Shown here: positions 47,925 through 59,331 of the stretch, one piece after another | Position numbering within the stretch: the first letter of the stretch is position 1 | Layout of the letters: every line of letters starts with the position of its first letter | Assembly: GCA_036924085.1 (NCBI GenBank) | Contig: JAVGWX010000011.1 | Location: 26,591,976-26,655,975 of the forward strand | Reading direction: 5' to 3' | DNA length: 64,000 bases | Source: Ariolimax columbianus | Lineage: Eukaryota; Mollusca; Gastropoda; Stylommatophora; Arionidae | Notes under the pieces: model-generated | Seen by the model: the letters and a program-made list of their open reading frames with translations, nothing else | Databases searched by the model: none | Told to the model about the DNA's origin: nothing | Made by a program: the position numbers and the translations under genes

Positions 47925-49600
47925 GACCCATTCCTCATCGTAACTGCGGGGCCCAAATTTGGCTCCAGCGGACCCTGTCTTGGGCCACGGAAGTCCAGTG
48001 CATGGTAAGTGCTCCTCTACAAGCATCTCGGATGTTGCAGCGCACAGCAAAGGGAACCTGACCGACGTATTGGAGGTCTTCTTACCTGTCTCTTCTTACC
48101 TCGGGGGTACTAGACTGCTATCACTGTGCTCCATTGACCATCATTTCATTGCAACATGTGACCTGCCCATCTATGTTTTGCCTTGTCTGCATGGATTACC
48201 GCATCCTTCACCAGGGACAATCGTGTTATGTCAGAATTGTGGAGACCTTGCATGCGTTGGTTCCGGAGAGTGATTCCGACTGTGTCTCTCAAGGGAGACC
48301 TGGGTCACTCTGTTTGCCCTCTAGTGATTTTGTTAGTGCCCACGTCTCAGCACCATAGCACATCGCAGGGACTACAGTGGAATTGAAGAGGGAGACTTGA
48401 AGGTCATGTTCATGACAACCGTCCAGGACCTTATTAATAGACAAGAAGGCTGCTCAACCTGAATGGCGACGTCTTGTCAGTTCAGGTTCCAGGTTATTCT
48501 CCATATTGAGAAGAAGTCCAAGATAGATGTACTCGTTGACATCCTCTAATTGTACCTTGCCAAGGAAGACTGGATCACAAGTGGCGAATAGTTGTGCAAC
48601 ACTTTAGTCTTTGAGACATTCATCTCTAGACCCGCTTTCTTGCCCTCTCCATCAAGTAGCTGTATCATTTGGTTGGATTCTGCTGTTCCAGACCCGCTTT
48701 CTTGCCCTCTACATCAAGTAGCTGTATCATTTGGTTGGATTCTGCTGTTCCAGACCCGCTTTCTTGCCCTCTACATCAAGTAGCTGTATCATTTGGTTGG
48801 ATTCTGCTGTTCCAGACCCGCTTTCTTGCCCTCTACATCAAGTAGCTGTATCATTTGGTTGGATTCTGCTGTTCCAGACCCGCTTTCTTGCCCTCTACAT
48901 CAAGTAGCTGTATCATTTGGTTGGATTCTGCTGTTCCAGACCCGCTTTCTTGCCCTCTACATCAAGTAGCTGTATCATTTGGTTGGATTCTGCTGTTCCA
49001 GACCCGCTTTCTTGCCCTCTACATCAAGTAGCTGTATCATTTGGTTGGATTCTGCTGTTCCAGACCCGCTTTCTTGCCCTCTACATCAAGTAGCTGTATC
49101 ATTTGGTTGGATTCTGCTGTTCCAGACCCGCTTTCTTGCCCTCTACATCAAGTAGCTGTATCATTTGGTTGGATTCTGCTGTTCCAGACCCGCTTTCTTG
49201 CCCTCTACATCAAGTAGCTGTATCATTTGGTTGGATTCTGCTGTTCCAGACCCGCTTTCTTGCCCTCTACATCAAGTAGCTGTATCATTTGGTTGGATTC
49301 TGCTGTTCCAGACCCGCTTTCTTGCCCTCTACATCAAGTAGCTGTATCATTTGGTTGGATTCTGCTGTTCCAGACCCGCTTTCTTGCCCTCTACATCAAG
49401 TAGCTGTATCATTTGGTTGGATTCTGCTGTTCCAGACCCGCTTTCTTGCCCTCTCCATCAAGTAGCTGTATCATTTGGTTGGATTCTGCTGTTCCAGACC
49501 CGCTTTCTTGCCCTCTACATCAAGTAGCTGTATCATTTGGTTGGCTTCTGCTGCTGACCCTGTGATGAGCACTATGTCATCGGCAAATCAAAGGTATATG
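47925..49600 (-). mobile_element. RTE-like LINE, antisense, with internal array
   Basis: Minus-strand copy of the family at 5626-6760: from SADDIVL-type sequence near 49575, through AEANQMIQLLD, KKAGLEMNVSKTKVLHN, NEYIYLGLL near 48520, to the C-terminus at 47940. The region just after the catalytic box is expanded (next entry). Confidence 0.82.
48625..49560 (-). repeat. 62-bp array, about 15 copies, inside LINE RT
   Basis: Near-identical 62-bp units (48631, 48693, ...). Each minus-strand unit encodes a version of AEANQMIQLLDVEGKKAGLE, the LINE segment directly after the FADD box. The very low divergence implies recent amplification. Confidence 0.95.
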
Positions 49601-49979
49601 TTATTCATAAATTGTCAAATTAATAAGTAATTTCACACAAATATAATGTAGCTGTCCAAGTTCAATTGCCAATGGTTATCCCGAAGTTACCTTACAAATG
49701 TTCAATGTGGTAATCTAACTCCTTCCAGATGCATTGCAGCATGTTGTCATCAATAGATTGCACAGCAGCGGTAACACGATCTTGGGGGAGTAGTGGTTTG
49801 TAAACAATGTTTTTAACATATCCCCATAAAAAAAAAGGTCACATAGTGTGAAAGTCCGGTGACCTTGGTGTCCAGCGTAGAAGATGTTGATCACTGTTAC
49901 TGACACACCCTATTCATCAGTATGACAGTCTATCATTTTCAGTCCAGCCTAATTGATTAGATTTGTTTCTTAAGACACG

Positions 49980-50400
49980 AATCTAATGAATTAGACCATA
50001 CTGTAAAACGGTAATACACAAATCTAATCAATTTAGGCCATACTAAAGGGTGTTTTTAATACACAAATCTAATCAACTAGGCCAGAAAAAGTGTTTTTAA
50101 TACACAAATCTAATCAACTAGGCCAGAAAAAGTGTTTTTAATACACAAATCTAATCAACTAGGCCAGACAAAGTGTTTTTAATACACAAATCTAATCAAC
50201 TAGGCCAGATAAAGTGTTTTTAATACACAAATCTAATCAACTAGGCCAGAAAAAGTGTTTTTAATACACAAATCTAATCAACTAGGCCAGACAAAGTGTT
50301 TTTTAATAAAAAACACAAATCTAATCAACTAGGCTGGACTGTAAATGGTTTTTTTTAAACACAAATCTAATCAATTTAGGCCGGACTGTAGAGGGTTAAG
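49980..50400 (+). repeat. 41-bp tandem repeat, about 8 copies
   Basis: Units ACACAAATCTAATCAACTAG then GCCAGAAAAAGTGTTTTTAAT, period 41. The outer sequences (49938-49970 and 50360-50398) are inverted relative to each other and related to the unit; the right one ends AGAGGGTTAA. Confidence 0.9.
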
Positions 50401-50684
50401 GACGTGCCTGACCTGATGGTAGTGTTATGCGGTTCCATCGACCTACAAGATAAAGTCAGCACTGTCATGTAGTTAGCATGTTCAGGAATGTTTTACTATT
50501 TGCAGTTCAAATCATTTTGAAGTGCCCTTTACTTTGAATCTACATAACTTGAATCCATGCAGCTCGTAAAGGATTTTCTGCATTAATAAACATGATATTT
50601 TGTATATTGTTTTCTTTAAGGCAAACATAATCAAATAAAAAAAATGGTGTGATTGCCAGAAAATATGATTGTATCAACACTAAT

Positions 50685-50920
50685 CGTTAATACCCAGACT
50701 AAAGGAAGAATGGATTCACTCTGGATATAAAATAGGAGGAATACTAATTCATTATACCCAGACAGACCGAAGAATGGATTCACTCTGGATATAAAATAGG
50801 AGGAATACTAATTCATTATACCCAGACAGAGGGAAGAATGGATTCACTCTGGATATAAAATGAGAGGAACACTAATCCATTATACCCAGACAGAGAGAAG
50901 AATGAATTCACACTGTCAGC
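50685..50920 (+). repeat. 64-bp tandem repeat, 3.5 copies
   Basis: Period 64 (TGGATTCACTCTGGATATAA at 50711, 50775, 50839). Confidence 0.9.
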
Positions 50921-51039
50921 TTATTCCCTGTGCCACATTTTTGGCCCCTAGTGTCTATTCACACTGAAATTATCTCAGATTTTTAGCAGGTTTGCTATTT
51001 AACATTGTCAACCCATTTTTATGTTGGTTATAGAATTCA

Positions 51040-51165
51040 GTCAGATCCATGCAGTAGCCGCACGTTACAAAATACCTTAACAGTTGGAAATCAAAAAGAG
51101 TAGGCCTAACTGCCACTGCTAAGGCAAAATTCCAGTTAAAAATCTACTCAAATTATTCTAGGAAT
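51040..51165 (+). mobile_element. SINE-2 partial copy
   Basis: Matches only the SINE-2 body (AGAGTAGGCCTAACTGCCAC, AGTTAAAAATCTACTC). Confidence 0.7.
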
Positions 51166-51461
51166 ATTTGCCCCCACAGAGAATATGTCGCAAAAGGATT
51201 TTCACCTGCCAAAAAATATGAAACAAAGGAGGTCACACCTCCACTTGGCATCTGACAACATAAAGTGGACTATAGTTAGATAGTATGCTGGGTTTATTGT
51301 GGTCTAACCCTTTGGTTGGGTCTTCACAATTTTCTTCACTAAGTCTTTGGTCAATGAACTAGACTTAATGATCTCCTCAAAGTGGTTTGGGTTTGGCTAA
51401 AAGGTAAAGGTCAGTTCCATGGCAACAATTGTCGTTGGGGATGAAGATAACTTTTAATGTA

Positions 51462-51700
51462 CCGTACTAAGCCGCAGCCTATGTGAGGTGGGGTGGCCAG
51501 TTCCCGCAGCCTATGTGAGGTGGGGTGGCCAGTTCCCGCAGCCTATGTGAGGTTGGGTGGCCAGTTACTTTCCTTGCTGTTTTTACCTTCCCCAACTCGT
51601 ACATTAGCGACCCATTTACAGCTTGGTCGACTGGAGGAGCAGTTTTACCAGGCCATGAATTTGAACCCTGCTACGCTATAATCCTAGTCTAGCAAGCCAG
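51462..51700 (-). mobile_element. SINE-3, antisense, with 32-bp triplication
   Basis: Reverse complement of 46285-46560. The AGCCTATGTGAGGTGGGGTG segment is repeated three times with a 32-bp period (51476, 51508, 51540). Confidence 0.78.
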
Positions 51701-51844
51701 CTCACTGTCGACAATGCTACACGCTTCACTTTTGCATTTGGGACGCCTGCTTTAACAGTTATCTTTTCTAGCAATACCTACTACAGGCACTAACTACCTT
51801 TGTCTTGTAGCCAAGGATGTTTGTGGTATCTTGATAATATTGTA

Positions 51845-52560
51845 ACTTAACTTCTTTATACTGGTTTAGAAGACTCTGCATAATCTGTATACAACCAGTT
51901 TCTTTTACACCACTTGATCTAAAAATAACTAAGTGCATCCAATCTATTCTTGAATGCACTAACTGACCATGCCCTCACTATTTCCCATTGCAATGCATTC
52001 CAAGCTTTCACCACTCTCTGACTAAAAAAATATTTCCTAGTATCTAATCTGGGCCTTTTTTAATTATTTTGTTGATGTGCCCTCTTGTTCTTCAAGTGGT
52101 TGTATTTTGAAAAACTTAAAAAAAACTTAATAAAGTCTAATTTATCCTTTCCCATAATTATCTTATAAATATGTTTTTAATCACTTCTAATTCTTTACTT
52201 TTCTAGACACTGTATGCCAAATTGTCAGAGTCTTTCCTCATTACTATAATTCCGGAATACCACTATCAGTTTTGTCGCTCTTCTTTGTATCCTTTCCAGC
52301 ATGTTTATATCCCTTCTACAATAAGAACTCCACACCTGAAAACAGTACTCCAATCTAGCTCTCTCTCACTAATGTTTTATACAGTTTGACAATCACTGCC
52401 TTACTCCTATGTTTAATATTTCTTTTTCATCATACCTAACATTGCATTTGCGCTTTTCACTGCTACCTGGACTTGCTCACTCACCTTACCTGTATGATCT
52501 ATGAAAGCCCCTAGGTTTGATTTCTTTTTCCATCTGTAAACTGGTTGTCATTGTATAAAC
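51845..52560 (-). mobile_element. CR1-like LINE 3' fragment
   Basis: Same 3' end as 43062-43700 and 24745-25340 (CTTCTTTATACTGGTTTAGA start). Frame-broken. Confidence 0.8.
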
Positions 52561-52664
52561 TGAAATGCAGTTATGAAAGTTATGCAAAAGTCTAGCTTAC
52601 ATGTGTTCATTGGGTGAAACAGACATACATTTTGTTTGATGTTCTAATTATACAAACCAAATAG

Positions 52665-52797
52665 AGGCTGTGTGGTCCGGGAAAGCGACCATGCTCGAAA
52701 AGCTATGGGGGACCGACAAAGACCTGAAACGCAGTCCCCTTTGTGGTCCTCATCAGACTAGAAGCAAAGCATCAGTTGATCGAAGAAGAAGAAGAAG
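52665..52797 (+). mobile_element. Retroposon 3' end with (GAA)n tail
   Basis: Ends TCATCAGACTAGAAGCAAAG then CATCAGTTGATCGAAGAAGAA. This terminal segment is the reverse complement of the monomer that forms the satellite at 61430-64000. Confidence 0.7.
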
Positions 52798-52909
52798 TTA
52801 GACCAGCATAAAAATGTTCATCTTTATATTTTTTCTGATGAATGTATACATTTTCTTTTTATATTGTTTTTTTTACTTTGCAACGTTTGAAGCTATAAAT
52901 AGAATAGAT

Positions 52910-54889
52910 CAGGGGTCGGGAAACATTTTTTTGTAAAGGCCTAAATGGTAAATATTTTAGGCTCTGCTGGCCAAGAGACCAACCCGAGAAATTTCCATGT
53001 CGGGGATTTTTCTGGGTATGACAACTTCTCCACGTGCAGAAAGGATTGTCAAAATGACTGTACTTCAAAACTGTCACATTACAGATACACACGTACTGGA
53101 CAATACGTCCATGCTTCAAACAGATACACACGTACTGGACAATACGTCCATGCTTCAAACAGATACACACGTACTGGACAATACGTCCATGCTGCAAACA
53201 GATACACACGTACTGGACAATACGTCCATGCTGCAAACAGATACACACGTACTGGACAATACGTCCATGCTGCAAACAGATACACACGTACTGGACAATA
53301 CGTCCATGCTGCAAACAGATACACACGTACTGGACAATACGTCCATGCTTCAAACAGATACACACGTACTGGACAATACGTCCATGCTGCAAACAGATAC
53401 ACACGTACTGGACAATACGTCCATGCTGCAAACAGATACACACGTACTGGACAATACGTCCATGCTTCAAACAGATACACACGTACTGGACAATACGTCC
53501 ATGCTTCAAACAGATACACACGTACTGGACAATACGTCCATGCTGCAAACAGATACACACGTACTGGACAATACGTCCATGCTGCAAACAGATACACACG
53601 TACTGGACAATACGTCCATGCTGCAAACAGATACACACGTACTGGACAATACGTCCATGCTTCAAACAGATACACACGTACTGGACAATACGTCCATGCT
53701 GCAAACAGATACACACGTACTGGACAATACGTCCATGCTGCAAACAGATACACACGTACTGGACAATACGTCCATGCTTCAAACAGATACACACGTACTG
53801 GACAATACGTCCATGCTTCAAACAGATACACACGTACTGGACAATACGTCCATGCTGCAAACAGATACACACGTACTGGACAATACGTCCATGCTGCAAA
53901 CAGATACACACGTACTGGACAATACGTCCATGCTTCAAACAGATACACACGTACTGGACAATACGTCCATGCTTCAAACAGATACACACGTACTGGACAA
54001 TACGTCCATGCTGCAAACAGATACACACGTACTGGACAATACGTCCATGCTGCAAACAGATACACACGTACTGGACAATACGTCCATGCTGCAAACAGAT
54101 ACACACGTACTGGACAATACGTCCATGCTGCAAACAGATACACACGTACTGGACAATACGTCCATGCTGCAAACAGATACACATGTACTGGCCAATACGT
54201 CCATGCTGCAAACAGATACACATGTACTGGCCAATATTTCCATGCTGCAAACAGAAAGCCATGTACTGGACAATACGTCCATGCTGCAAACAGATACACA
54301 TGTACTGGCCAATATTTCCATGCTGCAAACAGAAAGCCATGTACTGGACAATACGTCCATGCTGCAAACAGACAGACATGCGCATGTATTGGCCAATACT
54401 TCTTGCCACAAATAGATACACACACGCATGTACTGGCCAATACTTCCTGATATAACTGATAAGACTACGGTCTGGTATGGAAGGAAGCGTGCCTTCGCCA
54501 TTTGAATCCAGAAAGGCAAACCTTTAATTAAACAAACAAATAAATAACAAGAAACATTGATTGAACAAAATGTAACATAATAATAAGAAGTAGACTACAT
54601 AAAGTTGTTTGAAGTACAGCTCTACAAATAAGGAGAATGGAATTTTTTTTTTTTTTAAAGATAACATTTTTACAAATTGGTATTGAAACATGAACAGCAT
54701 GTGAATACGAAGCTGTAGGAGCGTTACAAAGGTCTTTCTCGCTGCACCTCAACTCGGCCGTTCCGTTATAGTGCATTCTTTGACATTTTAAAGAGTTTGA
54801 CAATGTAAAATCCATTCTTAGCTCGTTGGCCATACAAAAAAAGGCGACGGGCTGGATTTGGCACGCGGGCCGTAGTTTGTCGACTCCTG
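52910..54889. mobile_element. hAT-like non-autonomous element, about 1.98 kb
   Basis: Termini CAGGGGTCGGGAAACATTTT and, reversed from the right end, CAGGAGTCGACAAACTACGG; 8-bp flanks GAATAGAT (52902-52909) and GTGTAGAT (54890-54897). Subterminal parts (TGTAAAGGCCTAAATGGTAA; GGCACGCGGGCCGTAGTTTG) are hAT-like. The interior is mostly a 39-bp satellite; no transposase. Confidence 0.82.
53083..54450 (+). repeat. 39-bp satellite, about 34 copies
   Basis: Unit CAGATACACACGTACTGGAC AATACGTCCATGCTGCAAA. A TTC/TGC variant (Ser/Ala in one frame) alternates in a pattern that roughly repeats every eight units. Because 39 is divisible by 3, long ORFs appear on both strands (for example 52945-54450 and 54421-52859); they are products of the repeat. 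The right end is diverged. Confidence 0.95.
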
Positions 54890-55109
54890 GTGTAGATCAA
54901 TTATGATTGAAGAACATAAAAGTGATTCTGCTATTGATACCCATTTTCATTGTGTCGGTTTCAACAAATAAACATGGTTTGAAAGTCTTCGTTTATGTTT
55001 CAGTTAATTTGTGTGAGGGCTGAAGATGCTGTGAGTGGGTTGACAGTAGTCAGCTGGGAGTTTGCGTCAGGCTCAGCGAACCAGAGCTATCCAAGACAAT
55101 CACACAAAC

Positions 55110-55255
55110 ACTAAGAAAGAAGATTGAATCCTTCAAGTTAAAATGCTACCTGAGAGTGCTCAAACTACCTAGCGAGACATTTTCTTTCACACAGAAATCC
55201 TTAAGGAGATCGACATAAAACACAATTGGCTAGTACACAATATTCAGGTCATTAG
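55110..55255 (+). mobile_element. LINE C-terminal fragment
   Basis: Reads IESFKLKCYLRVLKLPSE and KEIDIKHNWLVHNI, the same family as the antisense copy at 35170-35990. Confidence 0.7.
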
Positions 55256-55264
55256 GGCGCACAT

Positions 55265-57440
55265 GAAGACATCCTCACAACCCCACGTCAATTCTTTCTG
55301 TTAGCAGTCGCTACCTGTGCCTCCTCTGGTCGGAGATTGGTCCACTCTTTTATGTTGTCCTCTCACCTCTTTATTTTTGGGACGACCTCATCGCCGTCTG
55401 CCTTGTACCTTTCCGTGGAGGATCGTATTTACAAGACCATTTGATCTCGATATGTGACCCTACCAAGCGAGTTTCCTTCTTTTGACAGTTGCCAGGAGGT
55501 CTTCAAAAGGCCCTATTGCTGTTGTAATTCTTTTGCATTTTCTCATTTTTACTTGATCTTTGTACGTGACATTTAAACGTCTTCGGAAACATCTCATCTC
55601 CAAGGCCTGTATTCTCCACTGCAGGTCAGCTGTAATTGTCCATGTCGCACAAGCATAGAGAAATATTTACAGGACCAATGTACGTATTAATCTTATTTTC
55701 GTGCATAGTCCTAACCGTTTATCTTGCCAGATTTTATTAAGCCATGCAAGGGGCGTTATTGTCTATATTCTGGCTAATATCTCCCATGTTGATCCTTCAC
55801 CACTGACAACACAGATATTTAAAACGATCGAAAACTTCGAGTTTCTGGCCATTAGCTTGTATCCAACTGTTGAAGCTCTCAGTGTTGTTGGTCATTAATT
55901 GTGTCTTTCTACCGTTAATCTCCATACCATAGTCTATAGCTGTTTCATCGAGCCTTCTGACCCATTCCTGGAGTTCTGCTTCTGTGCCCGTCAACCCGTT
56001 AATGTCATCTGCAAAACGAAGGTTGGTAATCGTTCGGCCCCCTATCTTGACAGTACCAAAGTGATCTCCAAGTGCCTCACTCATAATTCCCTCAAGGAAT
56101 ATATTGAAAACTGATGGGCGAGATCATTCTCTCACCTCCCATTGACAAGAACTGCGCTAGGTGCCTTGTTCAAGGACCTTCATAATATTTCAGTTGATTT
56201 TAAACATCCTCATAGTTGCCCAAAGCGCTTTATGCCAAACCCTATCAAACGCCTTCTTGAAATCAACAAACGCAAGATACAGTTTTTGCTGCTGTTCTAG
56301 ATATTTCTCGCTTAGCAGTCTTAAATTAAATATCTGTTCTGTAGTGCTTCTTTCCTGTCTGAACCCTGCCTGCTCCTCAGCAATTATGTTCTCTGCTTGG
56401 GGTTTCAATCGGTCGAGGATTAATCTAAGCATGATCTTGCTAGGGTGGCTGATGAGGTTTGTTGTTCTGTAATTTTGGCACAGCTTTAGGTTTCCAGACT
56501 TAGGTAAGGGTATAACCATTGATTTTGTCTATTAGTCCGTCCAGTTTCCGGTCGCCCATATTTTGTTGCAGATGTGTGTCAGGCCTTCCACCACTATCAC
56601 CCCACCTGTCTGTAAAAGCTCTGCTGGTATAGTGTCCACGCCAGTCGCTTTCCCTCTTCTCAGTGTCTTCATCCCTCTGCAGCTACCTCCTCCTTCGTTA
56701 TCAGTTGTTTATCCTCTATAGTTGTTGGTGTTGGAGGGATTGTTTTCTCAGGTTCGTTCCGTCCATCATAGTTGTATAACTCGGAACAGTACTCTGTCCA
56801 TAGTGCCACTGCGTCATTGTTCTCAATAAGGCACTTGCCGCTTTTATCCTGGATCATAAAGTTCCTGCCTTCTTGGTGTTACCACTTCTTTGACCACCTT
56901 GTATGCTCCTTTAGCGTTCTTTCTGTCTAATCTCTCTTCGATGTTTATACATTACTCACATATCCACGCTGCTTTGGCCTCTCTCATCTTTTGTTGTATA
57001 GCTTTCTTGACCTCTTTATATCCGCTGACCTTATCAGGTGGATGTTTTTAATTTTTCAGTGACCTTCTACCACAAAAATCGATAATTTCTTTGGTCACCA
57101 TGGCTTCTTTTTTATTTGATGGCATCCCATGATCTCTGTTGCTGTATCTATTAGGGCTGAGTTAAGAGACTATGATACTGTATCTGTATCCAGTCCCTCT
57201 ATGTTAGCCAACAGTGGAGCAAACCTCCCTCCTACCCTTGATTGAAACACTTCCATTATTGTTGGGTCTTTTAGTTTGTCCAGGTCAAACTTTAGTCGGG
57301 TCACATCTTTCTTAGCGACTCCCTTCAATCGCAGACCCATAGTCATCATAACCAGATCTTGGTCGCTTCCTATATTCGCTCCGGGAAAATTTCCCATTTT
57401 GTCGGTGGTGATGCTAGATCTAAACCTCCTCTGGACCATT
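55265..57440 (-). mobile_element. LINE RT, antisense, fragmented frames
   Basis: From right to left on the minus strand: RLKFDLDKLKDPTIMEVFQS (57300), DKSGKCLIENNDAVALW (56840), KSGNLKLCQNYRTTNLISHP and AEEQAGFRQERSTTEQIFNL then YLAFVDFKKAFDRVWHKALW (RT palm motif A), TNLRFADDINGL (56020, catalytic box), MEINGRKTQLMT. All domains are recognisable but in different frames. Confidence 0.88.
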
Positions 57441-57461
57441 ATATCTTCTACATCTTCTTCT

Positions 57462-57640
57462 TCGTACGCTGTCAGACGTCAACTTGAATTTGTTCGAAGA
57501 AAGCAGGGGTCATCCTGAGGCTGTCGACACTGCCATAGCGTTTGTCTAGTGCTGGCACTGGTGATGACCACATGTGCTTTCTCTGGTCCTCGTATGTCGG
57601 GCAGTTTTGCAGCAGATGTTCAGCGGACCAGTATATAATC
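57462..57640 (-). mobile_element. RNase H LINE 3' end, 5'-truncated
   Basis: The minus strand reads [20 protein letters not shown] then RMTPAFFEQIQVDV and stop, followed by a GAA-type tail (CTTCTTCTTCG at the left end on the plus strand). Confidence 0.82.
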
Positions 57641-57767
57641 AGTTTGACTGTGCACTTCATTGTTTGGGCTATGCCATGTCCACCGTCTAGACGCTGTGAT
57701 ATACCTGAACGTGTTTGCCACCAACAGCTTATTGCATCGTGCAATTTATAGGAGTCTGGGGCCCTTC

Positions 57768-57846
57768 AAAGAAGGACGTGAGTTAACGAAAGATCTTCCG
57801 AGACCAGGTTATGCGCATATTGTTGCGTTAACTCGCGTCCTTCTTT
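57768..57846. repeat. Inverted repeat, 21-bp arms
   Basis: Arms 57768-57788 and 57826-57846 are reverse complements at 20 of 21 positions, with a 37-bp loop. Both arms are the same transposase segment (FKEGRELT) in opposite orientations. Confidence 0.9.
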
Positions 57847-58008
57847 AAACATCGCTGTCCAGTTCTTCACTGTTGTCTTCGACACACTTTTGTCACCATA
57901 CACTGCCTACATTCTGCGATGAATGTCAACTGGTCGACATCCTCCAGCAGTTAGAAGCCGAATCACTGCTCGTTGATCAACTCTGGACGGATTCCGTATC
58001 ACACTCAT
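57826..58008 (-). pseudogene. Mariner-type transposase N-terminal remnant
   Basis: From ATG at 58008: MSVIRNPSRVDQRAVIRLLT then AGGCRPVDIHRRM, stop, AVYGDKSVSKTTVKNWTAMF then KEGRELT. This is the helix-turn-helix DNA-binding start of mariner-like transposases, with one stop. The frame then runs into the inverted repeat. Confidence 0.75.
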
Positions 58009-58015
58009 AATGTTT

Positions 58016-58510
58016 TCAACGGTCTGCTGAGGAAACTATGAGTCGGACAATAACGAAATTTTGCAAACTTGATGGCTGGAATGTGCTATTTACATCAGAA
58101 TGGACGTCATCGTGCGCATCGTACATATGTTCATTTGTTGCAGTTTGGTCCGGTTTTATATGAACACGTTCATGTGGTGTTGTAGGTCTTCTCCATTTTG
58201 GTAAAGATGACCTGATCATCAGCAAACAACAGTTCATTGATATGTGGTAAGGAAGCGAATATATGGAGATTTCCAGACGTCGAGTTGTAAACTTAAAATG
58301 TGCCCTATTGACAACGATCAAATTATCCTTGGCGTCTGCCTGGTAAATATACTGTAATGTAGGAAGCCAGCAATATTCTGTACGCGCCCCGATCTTTTGC
58401 AGTACTGTTTCCAATGCCATCAATGACTTTGCTCAGTCCATTCCCCCATCGCATAGGTGAACATCCCTGTGGGCGAGTAAGGGATGTGACCACCCAATTG
58501 TTGATCTACG
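58016..58510 (-). mobile_element. LINE C-terminal fragment, right half of a split copy
   Basis: Reads TIGWSHPLLAHRDVHLCDGG then further open sequence to 58016. It is continuous in frame with 59332-59560 once the nested insert at 58522-59320 is removed. Confidence 0.65.
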
Positions 58511-58521
58511 TATCCATCTGG

Positions 58522-59320
58522 CCCATGCATACACCGACGGCTCTGTAACAAACACAACACAGAACGGAGGGGCAGGGGTATTCCTGAGCCTACCAAATGG
58601 TAAAAAAATAATACGGTCAGTGGCAACTGGAAAATACTCAAGCAATTTCAGAGCGGAGGCAGAGGCACTGATGGCTGCAGTAGAAGAAATGGTGACAAGC
58701 AAGAGAAATGAAAGCCATATAGTCCTGCTTACAGATGTCCTGGCCGTAGTCACAGCACTAAAAAGCCAGAAAAATACTGAACTTAATGACTTAAGAGCAG
58801 TACTCTGTCAACTATGCCAGCAGTCCGCACCAAAAAGAGTAATGGTACAGTGGGTTCTATCTCACTGTAACATCCAAGGCAACGAGAAGGCAGACAGACT
58901 GGCAAAAGAAGGTGCCAGACTACCACAACCAGAACCTAGTGTGACATACGAAGAGTCAGAAAGGCTTATTAGAGCTAGATACATGACCAAATGGGAAACA
59001 GAACATACTGGCTACGCAAAAAACGATGCCTATTACCAGTTGAACAGAAGAGAGCAGGCTGTGGTCTTCAGACTTCGCACAGGCCACAATAGACTGAGGT
59101 ACCACCTATTCAATAAACTGAAGATAGGTGGCACTGACGAATGCACGTGTGATACTGGGAAAATGACCGCTGAATATTTGCTGCAAAACTGCCCGACATA
59201 CGAGGATCAGAGAAAGCACACGTGGGCAACACCAGACAAGCTCAATGGCAGTGTCGACAGCCACTTTTCGAAAAAATACAGGTTGATGTCTGACTGCGTA
59301 CGAAGAAGAAGAAGAAGAAG
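58522..59320 (+). mobile_element. 5'-truncated RNase H LINE with 11-bp TSD
   Basis: Open frame from 58524: HAYTDGSVTNTTQNGGAGVF, NFRAEAEALMAAVEEM, SHIVLLTDVLAVVTALK, SHCNIQGNEKADRLAKEG: the four acidic RNase H positions are present. The C-terminal finger-like ECTCDTGKM...LLQNCPTYEDQR follows, then a small deletion and a (GAA)n tail. Flanked by TATCCATCTGG at 58511-58521 and 59321-59331. Confidence 0.93.
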
Positions 59321-59331
59321 TATCCATCTGG

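Larger units (their letters stand above)
47874..49912 (-). mobile_element. Probable Tc1/mariner-type element with nested LINE
   Basis: The left end ACAGGGCATTTCAAAG (47875) and right end TGACACACCCTATTC (49891) can be read as decayed inverted termini. On the minus strand at 49690-49885 a transposase C-terminus reads TPRSPDF, then FFLWGYVKNIVYKPLL and KELDYHIEHL, stop, with one internal stop. The middle is filled by an RTE-like LINE. Confidence 0.5.

Noticed and set aside
52859..54450. ORFs of about 450-520 codons on both strands with 13-residue repeats (for example YTRTGQYVHAANR)
   Set aside because: They arise because a 39-bp satellite without stops is divisible by three; several frames on both strands are open and nothing flanking supports a gene.
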